Below are positions 16,454-24,822 of a stretch of DNA of 28,162 nucleotides, in pieces. Below the pieces are notes generated by a model that saw only the letters and a program-made list of their open reading frames with translations, was not told where the DNA came from and ran no database searches. Position 1 is the first letter of the stretch. Each line of letters begins with the position of its first letter. Source of the stretch: Planctomycetota bacterium. Its GTDB lineage: Bacteria > Planctomycetota > Phycisphaerae > UBA1845. The stretch covers positions 1 to 28,162 of the forward strand of contig JAJRSP010000022.1 in assembly GCA_024278775.1 (NCBI GenBank). Reading direction: 5' to 3'. A program made the position numbers and the translations under genes.

Positions 16454-18433
16454 ATGTCAGAAAAGATTGCTTATCAACTTCCGGAACACCTGGCCGCTCG
16501 TCGCTCCGCGCAGCGCTACGAATGGTCGGTGCAAGCCATTGGTGTAGGCGTGGCCGTCATCACGTTCACGATCGCAGCTTTTCTAACCGGTCCGATCAAC
16601 ACCATCCGGCGTGATCGACAACTCGTCATCAATCCTGAAACTATCGCCGGATTGCCACCGGGTATCGCGCTACTCAGCAAAACGGGAACGTTTCGCGCAC
16701 TGGCGATCGACTGGGCCTCCATACGTTTGGAACGTCTCAAAGAGGAAGGCAAAACGTACGAAGCGCTGCAGCTCCATGAAACCGTTTGTGCGCTAGCGCC
16801 GCGTTATCCCAAGCTTTGGGCCTACGCCGCGTGGAATATGGCGTATAACATCTCCGTATCCCAGTTCACCCCGGAAGCACGTTGGAAGTGGGTACGCAAT
16901 GGTATTGAGATTCTTCGCGACAAGGGCATCGTGTACAACCCCCGTTCGGTCACGTTGTATAAAGAACTCGCCTGGACCTATTGGAATAAGATCGGCGATT
17001 TTCTCGATGACGAACACTGGAACTACAAACGCGCCCTCGCCGTAGACATGGAGCGTATCCTTGGTCCGCCCCCGGTGGCGCTTAACGATGAAGACTATTT
17101 TGCATGGTTCAAGAAGATCGTCGACGCGCCGCGTGATCTCGATGAGTTTCTGGCCAGCGACATGGAAGTCAAGGCGTTGGTCGATCTGTTAGACGGGGTT
17201 GGTCTCCATCCGGACTTGTCGCTCTTGGAGTTTGTGGCCATGCACCTCAGACCGGAGCTCATGGTCACACAACTCTACGCGGAACCACTCCCTGAAGACT
17301 CGCCGAGCCAACGCCGTCTCTCCCTAGTCAAAAACCCGAAGTACAAGCCGGCCCTGGAGCGGCTCTTGGCCGCCATCCGGTCGGACATCCTTCGCCGGGA
17401 AAAAAAGTTTGACCTCGACTATATGTACTCACTGATGGTAGATCACTACGGTCCGCTCGACTGGCGCAATGCGTTTGCGCACTCGCTCTATTGGTCCAGC
17501 TATGGGGACGAGAAATGTAAGGGTATCGCCGGGAGCGACCCGGCCGATGCCATGAACACGGCACGATTTGTATTTTTGTCACTCAACAAGCTCGTGGCGC
17601 GTGGGCACATGTCACTGTACCCGGATTTCAAAGACCCGATGGCATCCTATCTCGATCTTTCCCCGGACACGCGGTACATCCCATATCTGTACGCCACCTA
17701 TCTACGGCTCGGAAAAGAACAGTTTGGAGATGACCCACGTTTTGTGGAGGGAACGCCGGGACCAAACTTCATGGTGGGCTTCGTGTCCAGCATGCACAAC
17801 TGGATCCAGTACCTCTATTTCGAAGGGGGAGAGAAAAATCTTGCGCTGGCCGAGCAATACTACGCCTGGCTTCGAGAAAACAACCGCAGCCCCAACGGGG
17901 AGATCCAAGGCCAATATCTGACATCCGTCGAAGAACTTGTCATGCACGAAATACGGGCGCAACTCGAAACCTATCGGGCGGCCGGCACCATCGTACGAAC
18001 GTTTGTCCGACGCGCGCTGAAACAGTACTCCCTGAGACAACCACGCCAAGCCCTCACGTCCATGGTCCGGGCGAGACAATGTTATGATATCTGGATGGAA
18101 GGGATCAACGACGACCTCAACGACCGTGCGGTTCTCGAACGTCCTCGGATCATACTTCGCGACGAGATCGAACACTTCATCAAGGATCCACGATACAGCC
18201 CGCTTTTTAAGGCTCGACTATGGAAGAACCTCCCACTTGAACAGCGACAGATGGTCTACGATGTCATCAAACCTACGTGCATCGCGATTTGTGACGCCCA
18301 GACGCCCAAGTGGGATGTGAACATTGCGTTTGACGAACCGCCCGGTATGGAAGAAGCCAGAAAGAAGCTGCCCGACTATCGCGCACCGGCGCACCGCGAC
18401 GACGTCGAAGAAGGCAAGCGTTTCGAAAACTGA
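16454..18433 (+). CDS. Membrane-anchored helical-repeat (TPR-like) protein
   Basis: 659 aa from the ATG at 16454, 44 bases after the permease; a longer overlapping frame is rejected. One membrane helix (about 27-46) follows a short cytosolic head, so most of the protein is probably periplasmic. Residues about 79-200 (FRALAIDWASIRLERL, EGKTYEALQLHETVCALAPRYP, LWAYAAWNMAYNIS, SVTLYKELAWTYWNKIGD) read as paired amphipathic helices of the TPR kind. Further helical repeats appear likely through about 470 (YIPYLYATYLRLGKEQFG, LALAEQYYAWLRENN). No catalytic motif is evident. Last gene of the operon, so it may be a scaffold or substrate-handling partner of the exporter and SPFH proteins. I do not recognise a named family. 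Confidence 0.8.
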   Translation: MSEKIAYQLPEHLAARRSAQRYEWSVQAIGVGVAVITFTIAAFLTGPINTIRRDRQLVINPETIAGLPPGIALLSKTGTFRALAIDWASIRLERLKEEGKTYEALQLHETVCALAPRYPKLWAYAAWNMAYNISVSQFTPEARWKWVRNGIEILRDKGIVYNPRSVTLYKELAWTYWNKIGDFLDDEHWNYKRALAVDMERILGPPPVALNDEDYFAWFKKIVDAPRDLDEFLASDMEVKALVDLLDGVGLHPDLSLLEFVAMHLRPELMVTQLYAEPLPEDSPSQRRLSLVKNPKYKPALERLLAAIRSDILRREKKFDLDYMYSLMVDHYGPLDWRNAFAHSLYWSSYGDEKCKGIAGSDPADAMNTARFVFLSLNKLVARGHMSLYPDFKDPMASYLDLSPDTRYIPYLYATYLRLGKEQFGDDPRFVEGTPGPNFMVGFVSSMHNWIQYLYFEGGEKNLALAEQYYAWLRENNRSPNGEIQGQYLTSVEELVMHEIRAQLETYRAAGTIVRTFVRRALKQYSLRQPRQALTSMVRARQCYDIWMEGINDDLNDRAVLERPRIILRDEIEHFIKDPRYSPLFKARLWKNLPLEQRQMVYDVIKPTCIAICDAQTPKWDVNIAFDEPPGMEEARKKLPDYRAPAHRDDVEEGKRFEN

Positions 18434-18460
18434 TCCGGAACGGAATGACTACGGCACGTG

Positions 18461-19054
18461 TCACCGACGCCGCATAGCCGCACGTATGAGGTGCGTTAAA
18501 CGCTCGCAGACGAACTCCCGAAAAACCTGCCTGGTCAAGCCATGCAGCCGGAGCATCGGCCCCGTCGCCAACTCTCCGTGCAAGTCCGGGCAGTATCTCG
18601 TTTCGTGAAACGCGATGCCCTCGGTGGTAACGGTCCCATGTAGTTGAAAGCGGAATTCGCCGAGGCCAAACTCAAACTTCACCTCGCGCCCGCCTTCGAG
18701 AAAGTTCGACACATCCATCTGAAGTGACACGCCCAACTCAGAATACTTCTCGACAAGCTCCACAAATTCCGGAACGAGCTCGTTGAGCATGAGGTCCCGC
18801 AAATGGTGTAATGGATCGACCGCCACATTGGCGACGTTGGCACCCCGCTTTTCCATGACGCGAATAAGCGAATCCAACTCGCTCTCCGCGGACCGACGCG
18901 GTGGCGGTGGCGGCGGGAGCGTACGCTGAACCAACTGCTGATAGGTCTTGGGTGAATGCCCCTTTGACACAAACAAGCCCTTCTCAAGAGTGCCTTCGGC
19001 CGCGCATGGCAGAGCCTCCGCGCAGACGGTCACCAGGCGCATTCCGCGCGCCAC
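18461..19054 (-). CDS. Hypothetical protein with polyproline linker
   Basis: Up to 197 aa. The GTG at 19054 and ATG at 19042 lack ribosome sites; a GTG at 18970 preceded by GAGAAGGG is a good alternative and would give about 169 aa. The N-terminal part has SPKTYQQLVQRTL and then six consecutive prolines, followed by a helical part (SELDSLIRVMEKRG, LRDLMLNELVPEFVELVEKY) and a beta-rich part (VKFEFGLGEFRFQLHGTVTTEG). It ends in Arg-rich RAAMRRR. No signal peptide, membrane helix or known domain is seen. It is convergent with the preceding operon (27 bases between stops) and lies downstream of the amino-acid permease gene on the same strand. Confidence 0.6.
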   Translation of the reverse strand: MARGMRLVTVCAEALPCAAEGTLEKGLFVSKGHSPKTYQQLVQRTLPPPPPPRRSAESELDSLIRVMEKRGANVANVAVDPLHHLRDLMLNELVPEFVELVEKYSELGVSLQMDVSNFLEGGREVKFEFGLGEFRFQLHGTVTTEGIAFHETRYCPDLHGELATGPMLRLHGLTRQVFREFVCERLTHLIRAAMRRR

Positions 19055-19223
19055 GCCAGTTATTCGGCTCTACTCGGAAGAGTCTGAAGCACCCAGACGG
19101 TGAACCCGAGGGGAAGAAGTTATATCCTGCGTTATCGGGCCGAAAGCCAGCCCTTCCCATAACTTCATCGTCACGAGAAACGTCACGGATGGCCCACAAG
19201 CACCTTGACAACACCCCCCTTGG

Positions 19224-20567
19224 CTACTTTTGACCCTTCCAGACGAAATAGAACATGCCAAGCACCACGAGAACGAGCAGCGTCTTGAGCGCATCGGCAA
19301 AGCTCACCAGCACAATGTTCACGGCCAGTGCAAGCTGCAACCCGATCAAAATCACCGCCAGCGGAATCCCCAGTGGGCAGCGAAACACGTCGGCGGGGAA
19401 CTCCTTTTCGCGAAGGCGAAAGATAATCAGACTCCCGTAGGTCAAACCGAACAGGATCGAGCTTGCCAAAAAGTAAATCCCCAATACTTGCCGAAAATCT
19501 CGTGTCAACACGAGCACGACGGACACACCGGCCACCACCACCAACGCAGGGACCGGTGCCTGCCCGCGCGTCATGTAGGCCATGAACCGGAACGTCAGGC
19601 CGTCTCGGGCCAACGCAAACGTCACGCGTATCGTCGCCAACACCGTCGAACTCAGAGACCCCAAGCACACCAGTACGGCCACCACCAGCATCGCGGCACG
19701 ACCGCGATCACCCACCAGCCGCCCCATCGCCTCGCCAAGCACGGAGTCGTAGGCATGCATCTCACCCGCCGGGATCGCCCGAAGCAACGCCACGTTGACC
19801 AGCACGTAGATGGCCGTCAGCGATAGGGCCGACACTAGTAGCGCGGTCGGCATCGACTTGCGAACATCCTTCACCTCCTCCGCCAATTTCGCGGCGTCGG
19901 TCGTGCCCATGTAGGGCCACAGCGCGGCCATGAACCCGCCGAGCATCATCGAAACCGTGAGCCCCCCACTGCCGACCGCAGCGCCTACCGCGTCTTGGCC
20001 CGCAAGCGGTTCACGACCCCATCCGAAGCACACCACCACCACGGCAAGCAACGCCCCCACCTTGCCCACCGTCAGCAGGTTTTGAATCAGCGCGCTCGCC
20101 CGCAAGCCCAACGCGTTCAGCCCGGTCACCAATACAATCGCCCCGGCCGCAACAACACCGGAACTCCCCGACGCAAGGCCGAACAACTCGACGGAAAAGT
20201 CCCCCAGCGCCAGCGCGATCGTGGCCGCTCCCCCGCCAACCACAAACACCGTGTAGCCCCACCCAAAGAAAAACGCGACGAATTCGCCGTACGCTTCTCG
20301 CAAATACACGTATTCACCGCCGGCGCGCGGATAGCGCGTGGCCAGTTCGGCCGTCACGAAGCTCATCATCAGATTGACCACGCCACCCAGCACCCACGCC
20401 AGCACGATGAACGTGACGGAGGGCATGGCACCGGCCACTTCGCCTGGCACGCGAAACACACCCGAACCGATCGCCACACCCATCCCCACGAAGATCGCGG
20501 TCGGCGTGCCGAGCAACCGCCGTAGCGGCCTCACGTTGTGATGTGCGTTGGTCAAATGTCGGATCAC
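19224..20567 (-). CDS. APC-superfamily amino-acid permease
   Basis: A 447-aa inner-membrane transporter with about 12 hydrophobic segments. The first contains GMGVAIGSGVF (28-38), the substrate/Na-site loop typical of LeuT-fold APC carriers. AELATRYPRAGGEYVYL (73-89) is the conserved segment after TM2. LWPYMGTTDAAKLAEEVKDVRKSMP (about 214-238, read in part) matches the TM6 region plus conserved loop of LAT/CAT-like carriers. It probably takes up or exchanges an amino acid; the exact substrate cannot be read from the sequence. The start is a GTG with a poor ribosome site. No amino-acid enzyme gene adjoins it. Confidence 0.9.
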   Translation of the reverse strand: MIRHLTNAHHNVRPLRRLLGTPTAIFVGMGVAIGSGVFRVPGEVAGAMPSVTFIVLAWVLGGVVNLMMSFVTAELATRYPRAGGEYVYLREAYGEFVAFFFGWGYTVFVVGGGAATIALALGDFSVELFGLASGSSGVVAAGAIVLVTGLNALGLRASALIQNLLTVGKVGALLAVVVVCFGWGREPLAGQDAVGAAVGSGGLTVSMMLGGFMAALWPYMGTTDAAKLAEEVKDVRKSMPTALLVSALSLTAIYVLVNVALLRAIPAGEMHAYDSVLGEAMGRLVGDRGRAAMLVVAVLVCLGSLSSTVLATIRVTFALARDGLTFRFMAYMTRGQAPVPALVVVAGVSVVLVLTRDFRQVLGIYFLASSILFGLTYGSLIIFRLREKEFPADVFRCPLGIPLAVILIGLQLALAVNIVLVSFADALKTLLVLVVLGMFYFVWKGQK

Positions 20568-20722
20568 TCCGCGTCGTACCTGACGCGGGTATCGTAGTGT
20601 GTCTCGCGGGAGTCGTCACGTAGGAGCGATTCAAAAGACACCAGGCCATCCGGCACAGGGGACTTCTATTCCAAAGCATAATCCTCTACAGATGGTCTTG
20701 ATCCACCAAGCGACAGTACGCG

Positions 20723-21928
20723 TTAGGAGCAAAACGGCGGTGCCGGTGGACTCTCGATTTCGGGCTCCGGCTCAGGCTCTGGTTCCGGCTCGGGTTCCGG
20801 TTCTGTCGGCACGTTGAGCAGCACTTCGATCGCACTGGGGAACGCAGCCTCTACAGGCACGCGAACTTCGACGGCCATGCCCGGTTCAATGGCGCTAAAA
20901 TCGGTCGGCAACCCGGTGAGCACATCGAAGTAAGTCGTCGCCGAGTTCATATAAACCGAAACGCCAAGAAGCGCAAAGCCGGCCGGACCGACACCTTGGA
21001 CCCGACCGGCCAAACGAACCAGCGGATTCGGATCCTCCACGCTGATCTCACGTGCATCAAAGCCACCCTGCCAGTTGAACGCGCCGTCGATCACAACCCA
21101 ATCACCCAGATGCAGCCCAGCCAAGTCGGTCACATTGGAATACACCGTCGCCGCCGACGTTGTGAACTGTATGTTTCCGACATTGATGACGTTACCCTCG
21201 ATACCCATCACGGGACCACGAATGTCAGCGAGGCTACCAACCGGCATCGACCAAGCAACACGTGATGACATCGAACGCACAACGTGCGCTCGAGTAGCGG
21301 CACTCACACTAAAACCATCTGGAGCCGCATCATCAGCCACGGTAGCCTGGAAGGCGAGTACCTCTCCCGAAGAAAACGCGCCCGGCATGACCATGACTCG
21401 GGCCTGCCCCGTGTCGTCAAGCACACCTACGGATAACTCACTGGAAAGACCACTCTGGTATCCACACACCTCAATAACATACGCCGCGCCAGGCGTTCCC
21501 TGCACGACGAACAGGCTGGGGTCGAGCGCGCCGATAAGCTCCGTCTCAGGAAATAGGCTCGGAGTGTTTGCATTTACGACAAGAGACGCCGTCGCTTGGT
21601 TTTCACCTCCACGTATTCCGAAACAACCCACTCCCGACGTGAGATAGCGCTCGAACGACGCAAAGTCAGAAAGATCCACCGACCCATCAGCATCCACGTC
21701 ATACGCAGCGCACGCCGGAGACACCAAGCCGACTCCCGGATCTGTACCGCATGCAAGCCATTCATTCCACTCACTGGCGGCCAACTGAATAAGATTACGA
21801 CATTGCCGCGTGCTCAGTTGACGTGTCTTGGCTCCAGCACCGAGGTTGGAACCTCTTTGTGCAAATACAAGGCTCGAACTCGCCAGAAGCACAAAAACGC
21901 CCACTCGTATCATAGTGGTTAGACGCAT
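20723..21928 (-). CDS. Secreted EF-hand/DUF5666-like protein with Pro-Glu tail
   Basis: 401 aa with an AGGAG ribosome site 9 bases before the ATG. Signal peptide cut after Ala23 (VFA|Q). Residues about 40-105 include a single dockerin/EF-hand-like calcium loop DVDADGSVDLSDF (77-89) flanked by Cys residues. Residues 237-296 and 304-370 look like two DUF5666-type beta domains (EGNVINVGNIQFTTSAATVY, LHLGDWVVIDGAF; then GRVQGVGPAGFALLGVSVY, IEPGMAVEVRVP). The C-terminus is a run of Pro-Glu pairs (376-391), then PPAPPFCS. Probably periplasmic or extracellular. No catalytic motif is visible; function unknown. It lies upstream of the amino-acid permease gene with 155 bases between them. Confidence 0.82.
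   Translation of the reverse strand: MRLTTMIRVGVFVLLASSSLVFAQRGSNLGAGAKTRQLSTRQCRNLIQLAASEWNEWLACGTDPGVGLVSPACAAYDVDADGSVDLSDFASFERYLTSGVGCFGIRGGENQATASLVVNANTPSLFPETELIGALDPSLFVVQGTPGAAYVIEVCGYQSGLSSELSVGVLDDTGQARVMVMPGAFSSGEVLAFQATVADDAAPDGFSVSAATRAHVVRSMSSRVAWSMPVGSLADIRGPVMGIEGNVINVGNIQFTTSAATVYSNVTDLAGLHLGDWVVIDGAFNWQGGFDAREISVEDPNPLVRLAGRVQGVGPAGFALLGVSVYMNSATTYFDVLTGLPTDFSAIEPGMAVEVRVPVEAAFPSAIEVLLNVPTEPEPEPEPEPEPEPEIESPPAPPFCS
20761..20803 (-). repeat. Degenerate hexamer repeat encoding a Pro-Glu tail
   Basis: About seven degenerate 6-bp units (minus strand, of the kind GAGCCG/GAACCG) encode alternating Glu-Pro at the C-terminus of the secreted DUF5666-like protein. The repeat is in-frame, so unit number could vary without a frameshift. 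Such tails often span the cell wall. Confidence 0.75.
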
Positions 21929-22154
21929 CGAGTCGAACTCCTATAGTTTCTACCCCTTGGTTGCTTCCGCACCACCTGGCCGGTCAAGCGGTCATCAGTG
22001 TAGCCGATCGCCCTACATCACGAAGATAGATCAGACCAAACTTATGCTGATATTAGAAGACTTTGATAGAGATTGAAGGAAAGAGAGGCACAAGGAGAGC
22101 TCCACCCTTCTGTCGAGGGCGATCGACGCCGAACCGCACACGCAGGACGACGAA

Positions 22155-22955
22155 CTATCCCGGCGGCAGTAGCTCGTAAAGCGTATCGCGCGCGGCCGCG
22201 AGATCATCCGCCGGCCTCGCAGCGTCTCTGCGACGGAGAATATAAGGAGCGGCGATATCGGCCACATCAAGCGTCGCCAAGACACCGATCAAATCGACAT
22301 CACCCTGCCCCAGCGGCGTTTCGTGACCGGCGTGTTCGTCGAGACCGGCCGTACCATCACGCACGTGCAACATGCAGGCATGTTCGATCCATTGCTCGAC
22401 CGATGCCAACGGGTTGACACCTTGCATCACCATAGCCGCCGGATCAAGACAGACGCGAATCGCCGGACAACTCAGCGCATCCAGTACGCCTGCCAGACGA
22501 GACCCACTATCCAACGCCGGTCGAATCGCATAGGCCACACCGCGTGCGTCGGCGTGTTCGCCGATGCGCCGGAGCGCCTCCAACGCCGTGGCGTTGGGTT
22601 CGCCGCCATCCGGGTTCGTCAATAGGCCCACACCGGCAGTGACGCGGGGAACGCCCATATCACGAGCGAGATCGAGCACGGCACAGGTTCGCGCCACACG
22701 CTCGTCCACCGTAGCGGGGTGGCTAAGTGGCTGGTGCCGCATGTCAGCCACCAGCGCCGCAAGCCGCAAACCCATCCCACCGGCCAACCGGACGAAATGA
22801 CGACGCCCACTGGCACCAAGATTCGACGGAGACAGCTCGCCCTCGACGGTAGCGACCTCAATCGCGCGGAACTTCAACTCCGCAGCGAGGCGCATGGCCG
22901 CCTTGGTCTCAGTGCGAAAATCATCAAGGTCCACGCCGACCACTGGTCCGGACAT
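22155..22955 (-). CDS. Sugar phosphate isomerase/epimerase-like TIM-barrel protein, possibly inactive
   Basis: 266 aa with an AGGGGA ribosome site before the ATG. The pattern is that of the xylose-isomerase-like/AP endonuclease 2 TIM barrel: FRAIEVATVEGELSPSNLG, LAALVADMRHQPL, CAVLDLARDMGVPRVTAG, ALRRIGEHADARGVAYAI, CPAIRVCLDPAAM, ACMLHVRDG and TPLGQGDVD. In active members four metal ligands (Glu, Asp, His, Glu) sit at the ends of strands 5 to 8. Here Asp171 and His197 are kept, but the strand 5 position is Arg145 (AIRPA) and the strand 8 end reads YILRRRD, with no Glu. It may bind ligand without this chemistry. Neighbours give no pathway clue. Confidence 0.82.
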   Translation of the reverse strand: MSGPVVGVDLDDFRTETKAAMRLAAELKFRAIEVATVEGELSPSNLGASGRRHFVRLAGGMGLRLAALVADMRHQPLSHPATVDERVARTCAVLDLARDMGVPRVTAGVGLLTNPDGGEPNATALEALRRIGEHADARGVAYAIRPALDSGSRLAGVLDALSCPAIRVCLDPAAMVMQGVNPLASVEQWIEHACMLHVRDGTAGLDEHAGHETPLGQGDVDLIGVLATLDVADIAAPYILRRRDAARPADDLAAARDTLYELLPPG

Positions 22956-23057
22956 CGCTCAGGTCCCCTATCGCCACAGAGCACTCCCGGCTCCTCACCG
23001 AGACGCGTTACGGACGTACTGTAACGAAGGGCGAGCGTTTGCCAATGTCGGCGACGC

Positions 23058-23678
23058 TTAGACTTCCATGTTCAGCTTGTGGATTTCGGAAATCTGATAC
23101 AGACAGCTCATCACGGTAGGCACCAACAGCAAAAATGGACCCACGAGAGGGCTATAGCTGGTCATGGCTCGAAACGTGCTGTACGTGCCGGGCATGGTCA
23201 TCACCAGCGCAACGAGTCCGGAGAACAGTGCGGCCGCCCCCAAAAAAGAAGTCAGCAACACCACCACATGACGCCGGTGTAGAAACGCGTAGGCGGTGCC
23301 CCCGCACATGGCGGCAGCGGCCATCGCGTACATCGTCCCGTCACTCACACCGAGAGATTGAAGGTAGGCACCTACGGCACCGGCCGCGACGATACCGCCA
23401 AGGACCGCGACCAGGTAACCCGCAATCCGAAAGCTGGCGAGCCCAAACATCGCAGCACCCGCGACACCGAACAACCAATCGCTTCCGCCGACCACCCCCG
23501 ACGCGAACAGCGTCATACTCGCACCGGCCCCGATGATGGCGAACGAACAAACCACGCACAGCCGCCACAATCGCCATCCGAAGAGCATCATGCCGACGCC
23601 GGCGATGAGCAGAGGTATCGCCGCCGTACCGCCTGAATCCCGGAGAAGAAACTGCCAGCTATCTAGTGACGGCATCAT
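23058..23678 (-). CDS. Polytopic membrane protein (TMEM198/DUF4203-like), copy 1
   Basis: 206 aa from the ATG-ATG at 23678, which follows GGGGAGG at 9 bases; a TTG 21 bases further up lies before that site and is rejected. About seven Gly/Ala-rich hydrophobic segments, starting AIPLLIAGVGMMLFGWRLWRL, whose Gly-rich first helix ending in a Gly-x-Arg-like turn recalls DUF4203/TMEM198 proteins. The C-terminus ISEIHKLNMEV is cytosolic in style. Same strand and similar design to the gene at 23818-24663, which suggests an old duplication. No catalytic or transport motif. Function unknown. Confidence 0.72.
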   Translation of the reverse strand: MMPSLDSWQFLLRDSGGTAAIPLLIAGVGMMLFGWRLWRLCVVCSFAIIGAGASMTLFASGVVGGSDWLFGVAGAAMFGLASFRIAGYLVAVLGGIVAAGAVGAYLQSLGVSDGTMYAMAAAAMCGGTAYAFLHRRHVVVLLTSFLGAAALFSGLVALVMTMPGTYSTFRAMTSYSPLVGPFLLLVPTVMSCLYQISEIHKLNMEV

Positions 23679-23817
23679 TTCCCTGCACCTCCCCAACAAC
23701 GGCCTTCAAGCGGCCGACGACCCTCTTCGGCTGGGTAAACCTGTTGAAACACACCTCGCCCGGGCGGCGCGTTTGCGCCACCGCCACGAACTGATCGGAT
23801 TCAAGGTACGATATCGC

Positions 23818-24663
23818 CTATTTCGGACCGGTGGGTTCCGCTTTACCGGTAGGAGCCGGCTTGGTCAGGGCGGTCTGGACGATGAGGGAACTGACGCAGA
23901 ATCCGCCGATTATCGCCCCAAACACGGCGGGCCTAGCGGCAAAAGCCTGAGAAACCTGTACGTCCCAATAATGCGAAACCAGTGTGGAGATGCCGGCAGT
24001 CACCAAACCGGTTCCCAGCAGCGCGGTGGACAGAATGAGCGCCCAACGCATCGCGACCACTCCGAGGCAAAGCCCGGTGAGTATGGCCACGATCCCAATC
24101 GTGCGGGCCCCCTGTTCGAGCGTGCCATCGCGAGCCGTGGCAAACGCCCAGAACTGCTGTACCCACTGCTTAGGCGTTCGGTCTCGATAGGCTTGTTGCT
24201 CCTCCGATGAGGGGACGCTGAACACAAAGTCACCTTCACCCGCCGTCACCCGCGTGGATTGCTCGAACTCGGACACGTGAGGGACAACGCGTTGATAGCC
24301 ATACGCCCCCAGCGCCAACGAAGCCAGCACCACAGCCGTAAGCATGCCCACCCAAAAACGCATCGTCTGATAGCCGATCACGCCAAACAGCAACCCACCG
24401 CCGCCGATACACACGGCCAAGGGAAACCCACTCTGCCGGGCGAAATAGGTACCGGCAATGGCACCGGTTCCGGCAAAGGCAAACGTCGAGGCCACCCGCG
24501 CCATCTTGGCACCCAACACACTCAGACCGACACCACCGATGAGCAGCATCACCGCAAGGGGCACCGCCTCGTTCAAGACGTCGGCTGGCGCGTGCTGCGC
24601 CGCCAAAGCCTGCGCATGATCCATCAGCGTCGATAAGTCAGACATGACACTACCCGTTTCCAT
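23818..24663 (-). CDS. Polytopic membrane protein (TMEM198/DUF4203-like), copy 2
   Basis: 281 aa. A short helical head, then about four hydrophobic segments (AVPLAVMLLIGGVGLSVLG, FAFAGTGAIAGTYFA, LAVCIGGGGLLFGVIGY, MLTAVVLASLALGAYGY). A hydrophilic loop of about 60 residues follows (roughly 128-187, with PSSEEQQAYRDRTPKQW), then three more segments and a Pro/Lys tail. The first helix, with its GGVGLSVLGAKMARV end, parallels copy 1. ATG at 24663 or the in-frame ATG at 24645 could be the start; neither has a clear ribosome site. It lies where ftsA/ftsZ would be expected downstream of ftsQ in many bacteria. Function unknown. Confidence 0.72.
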   Translation of the reverse strand: METGSVMSDLSTLMDHAQALAAQHAPADVLNEAVPLAVMLLIGGVGLSVLGAKMARVASTFAFAGTGAIAGTYFARQSGFPLAVCIGGGGLLFGVIGYQTMRFWVGMLTAVVLASLALGAYGYQRVVPHVSEFEQSTRVTAGEGDFVFSVPSSEEQQAYRDRTPKQWVQQFWAFATARDGTLEQGARTIGIVAILTGLCLGVVAMRWALILSTALLGTGLVTAGISTLVSHYWDVQVSQAFAARPAVFGAIIGGFCVSSLIVQTALTKPAPTGKAEPTGPK

Positions 24664-24822
24664 GATCGATACATCGTCCCACTATGCCACAATTCTACCC
24701 CGTATTCGGATGGACGGGTGTAATATTCTGCCACGCGTTGCGATCGGAAACCCGCTATTTCTGACCAATACCGGGGATATCCGCTGCGGGTGGACTGGGA
24801 GACGAATGCACGAGCCGTCGGT

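Noticed and set aside
19995..20525. Long plus-strand frame rich in His, Arg and Gln
   Set aside because: Antisense to the amino-acid permease; its composition is what the reverse strand of a hydrophobic, GC-rich gene produces.
22029..22102. AT-rich then purine-rich stretch upstream of the secreted DUF5666-like gene as a promoter or origin element
   Set aside because: No paired -35/-10 with acceptable spacing and no repeated boxes were found.
24715..24740. Sigma-54-like element (minus strand TGGCAG...TTACA) upstream of membrane protein copy 2
   Set aside because: The essential GC of the -12 element is not present at the right spacing.
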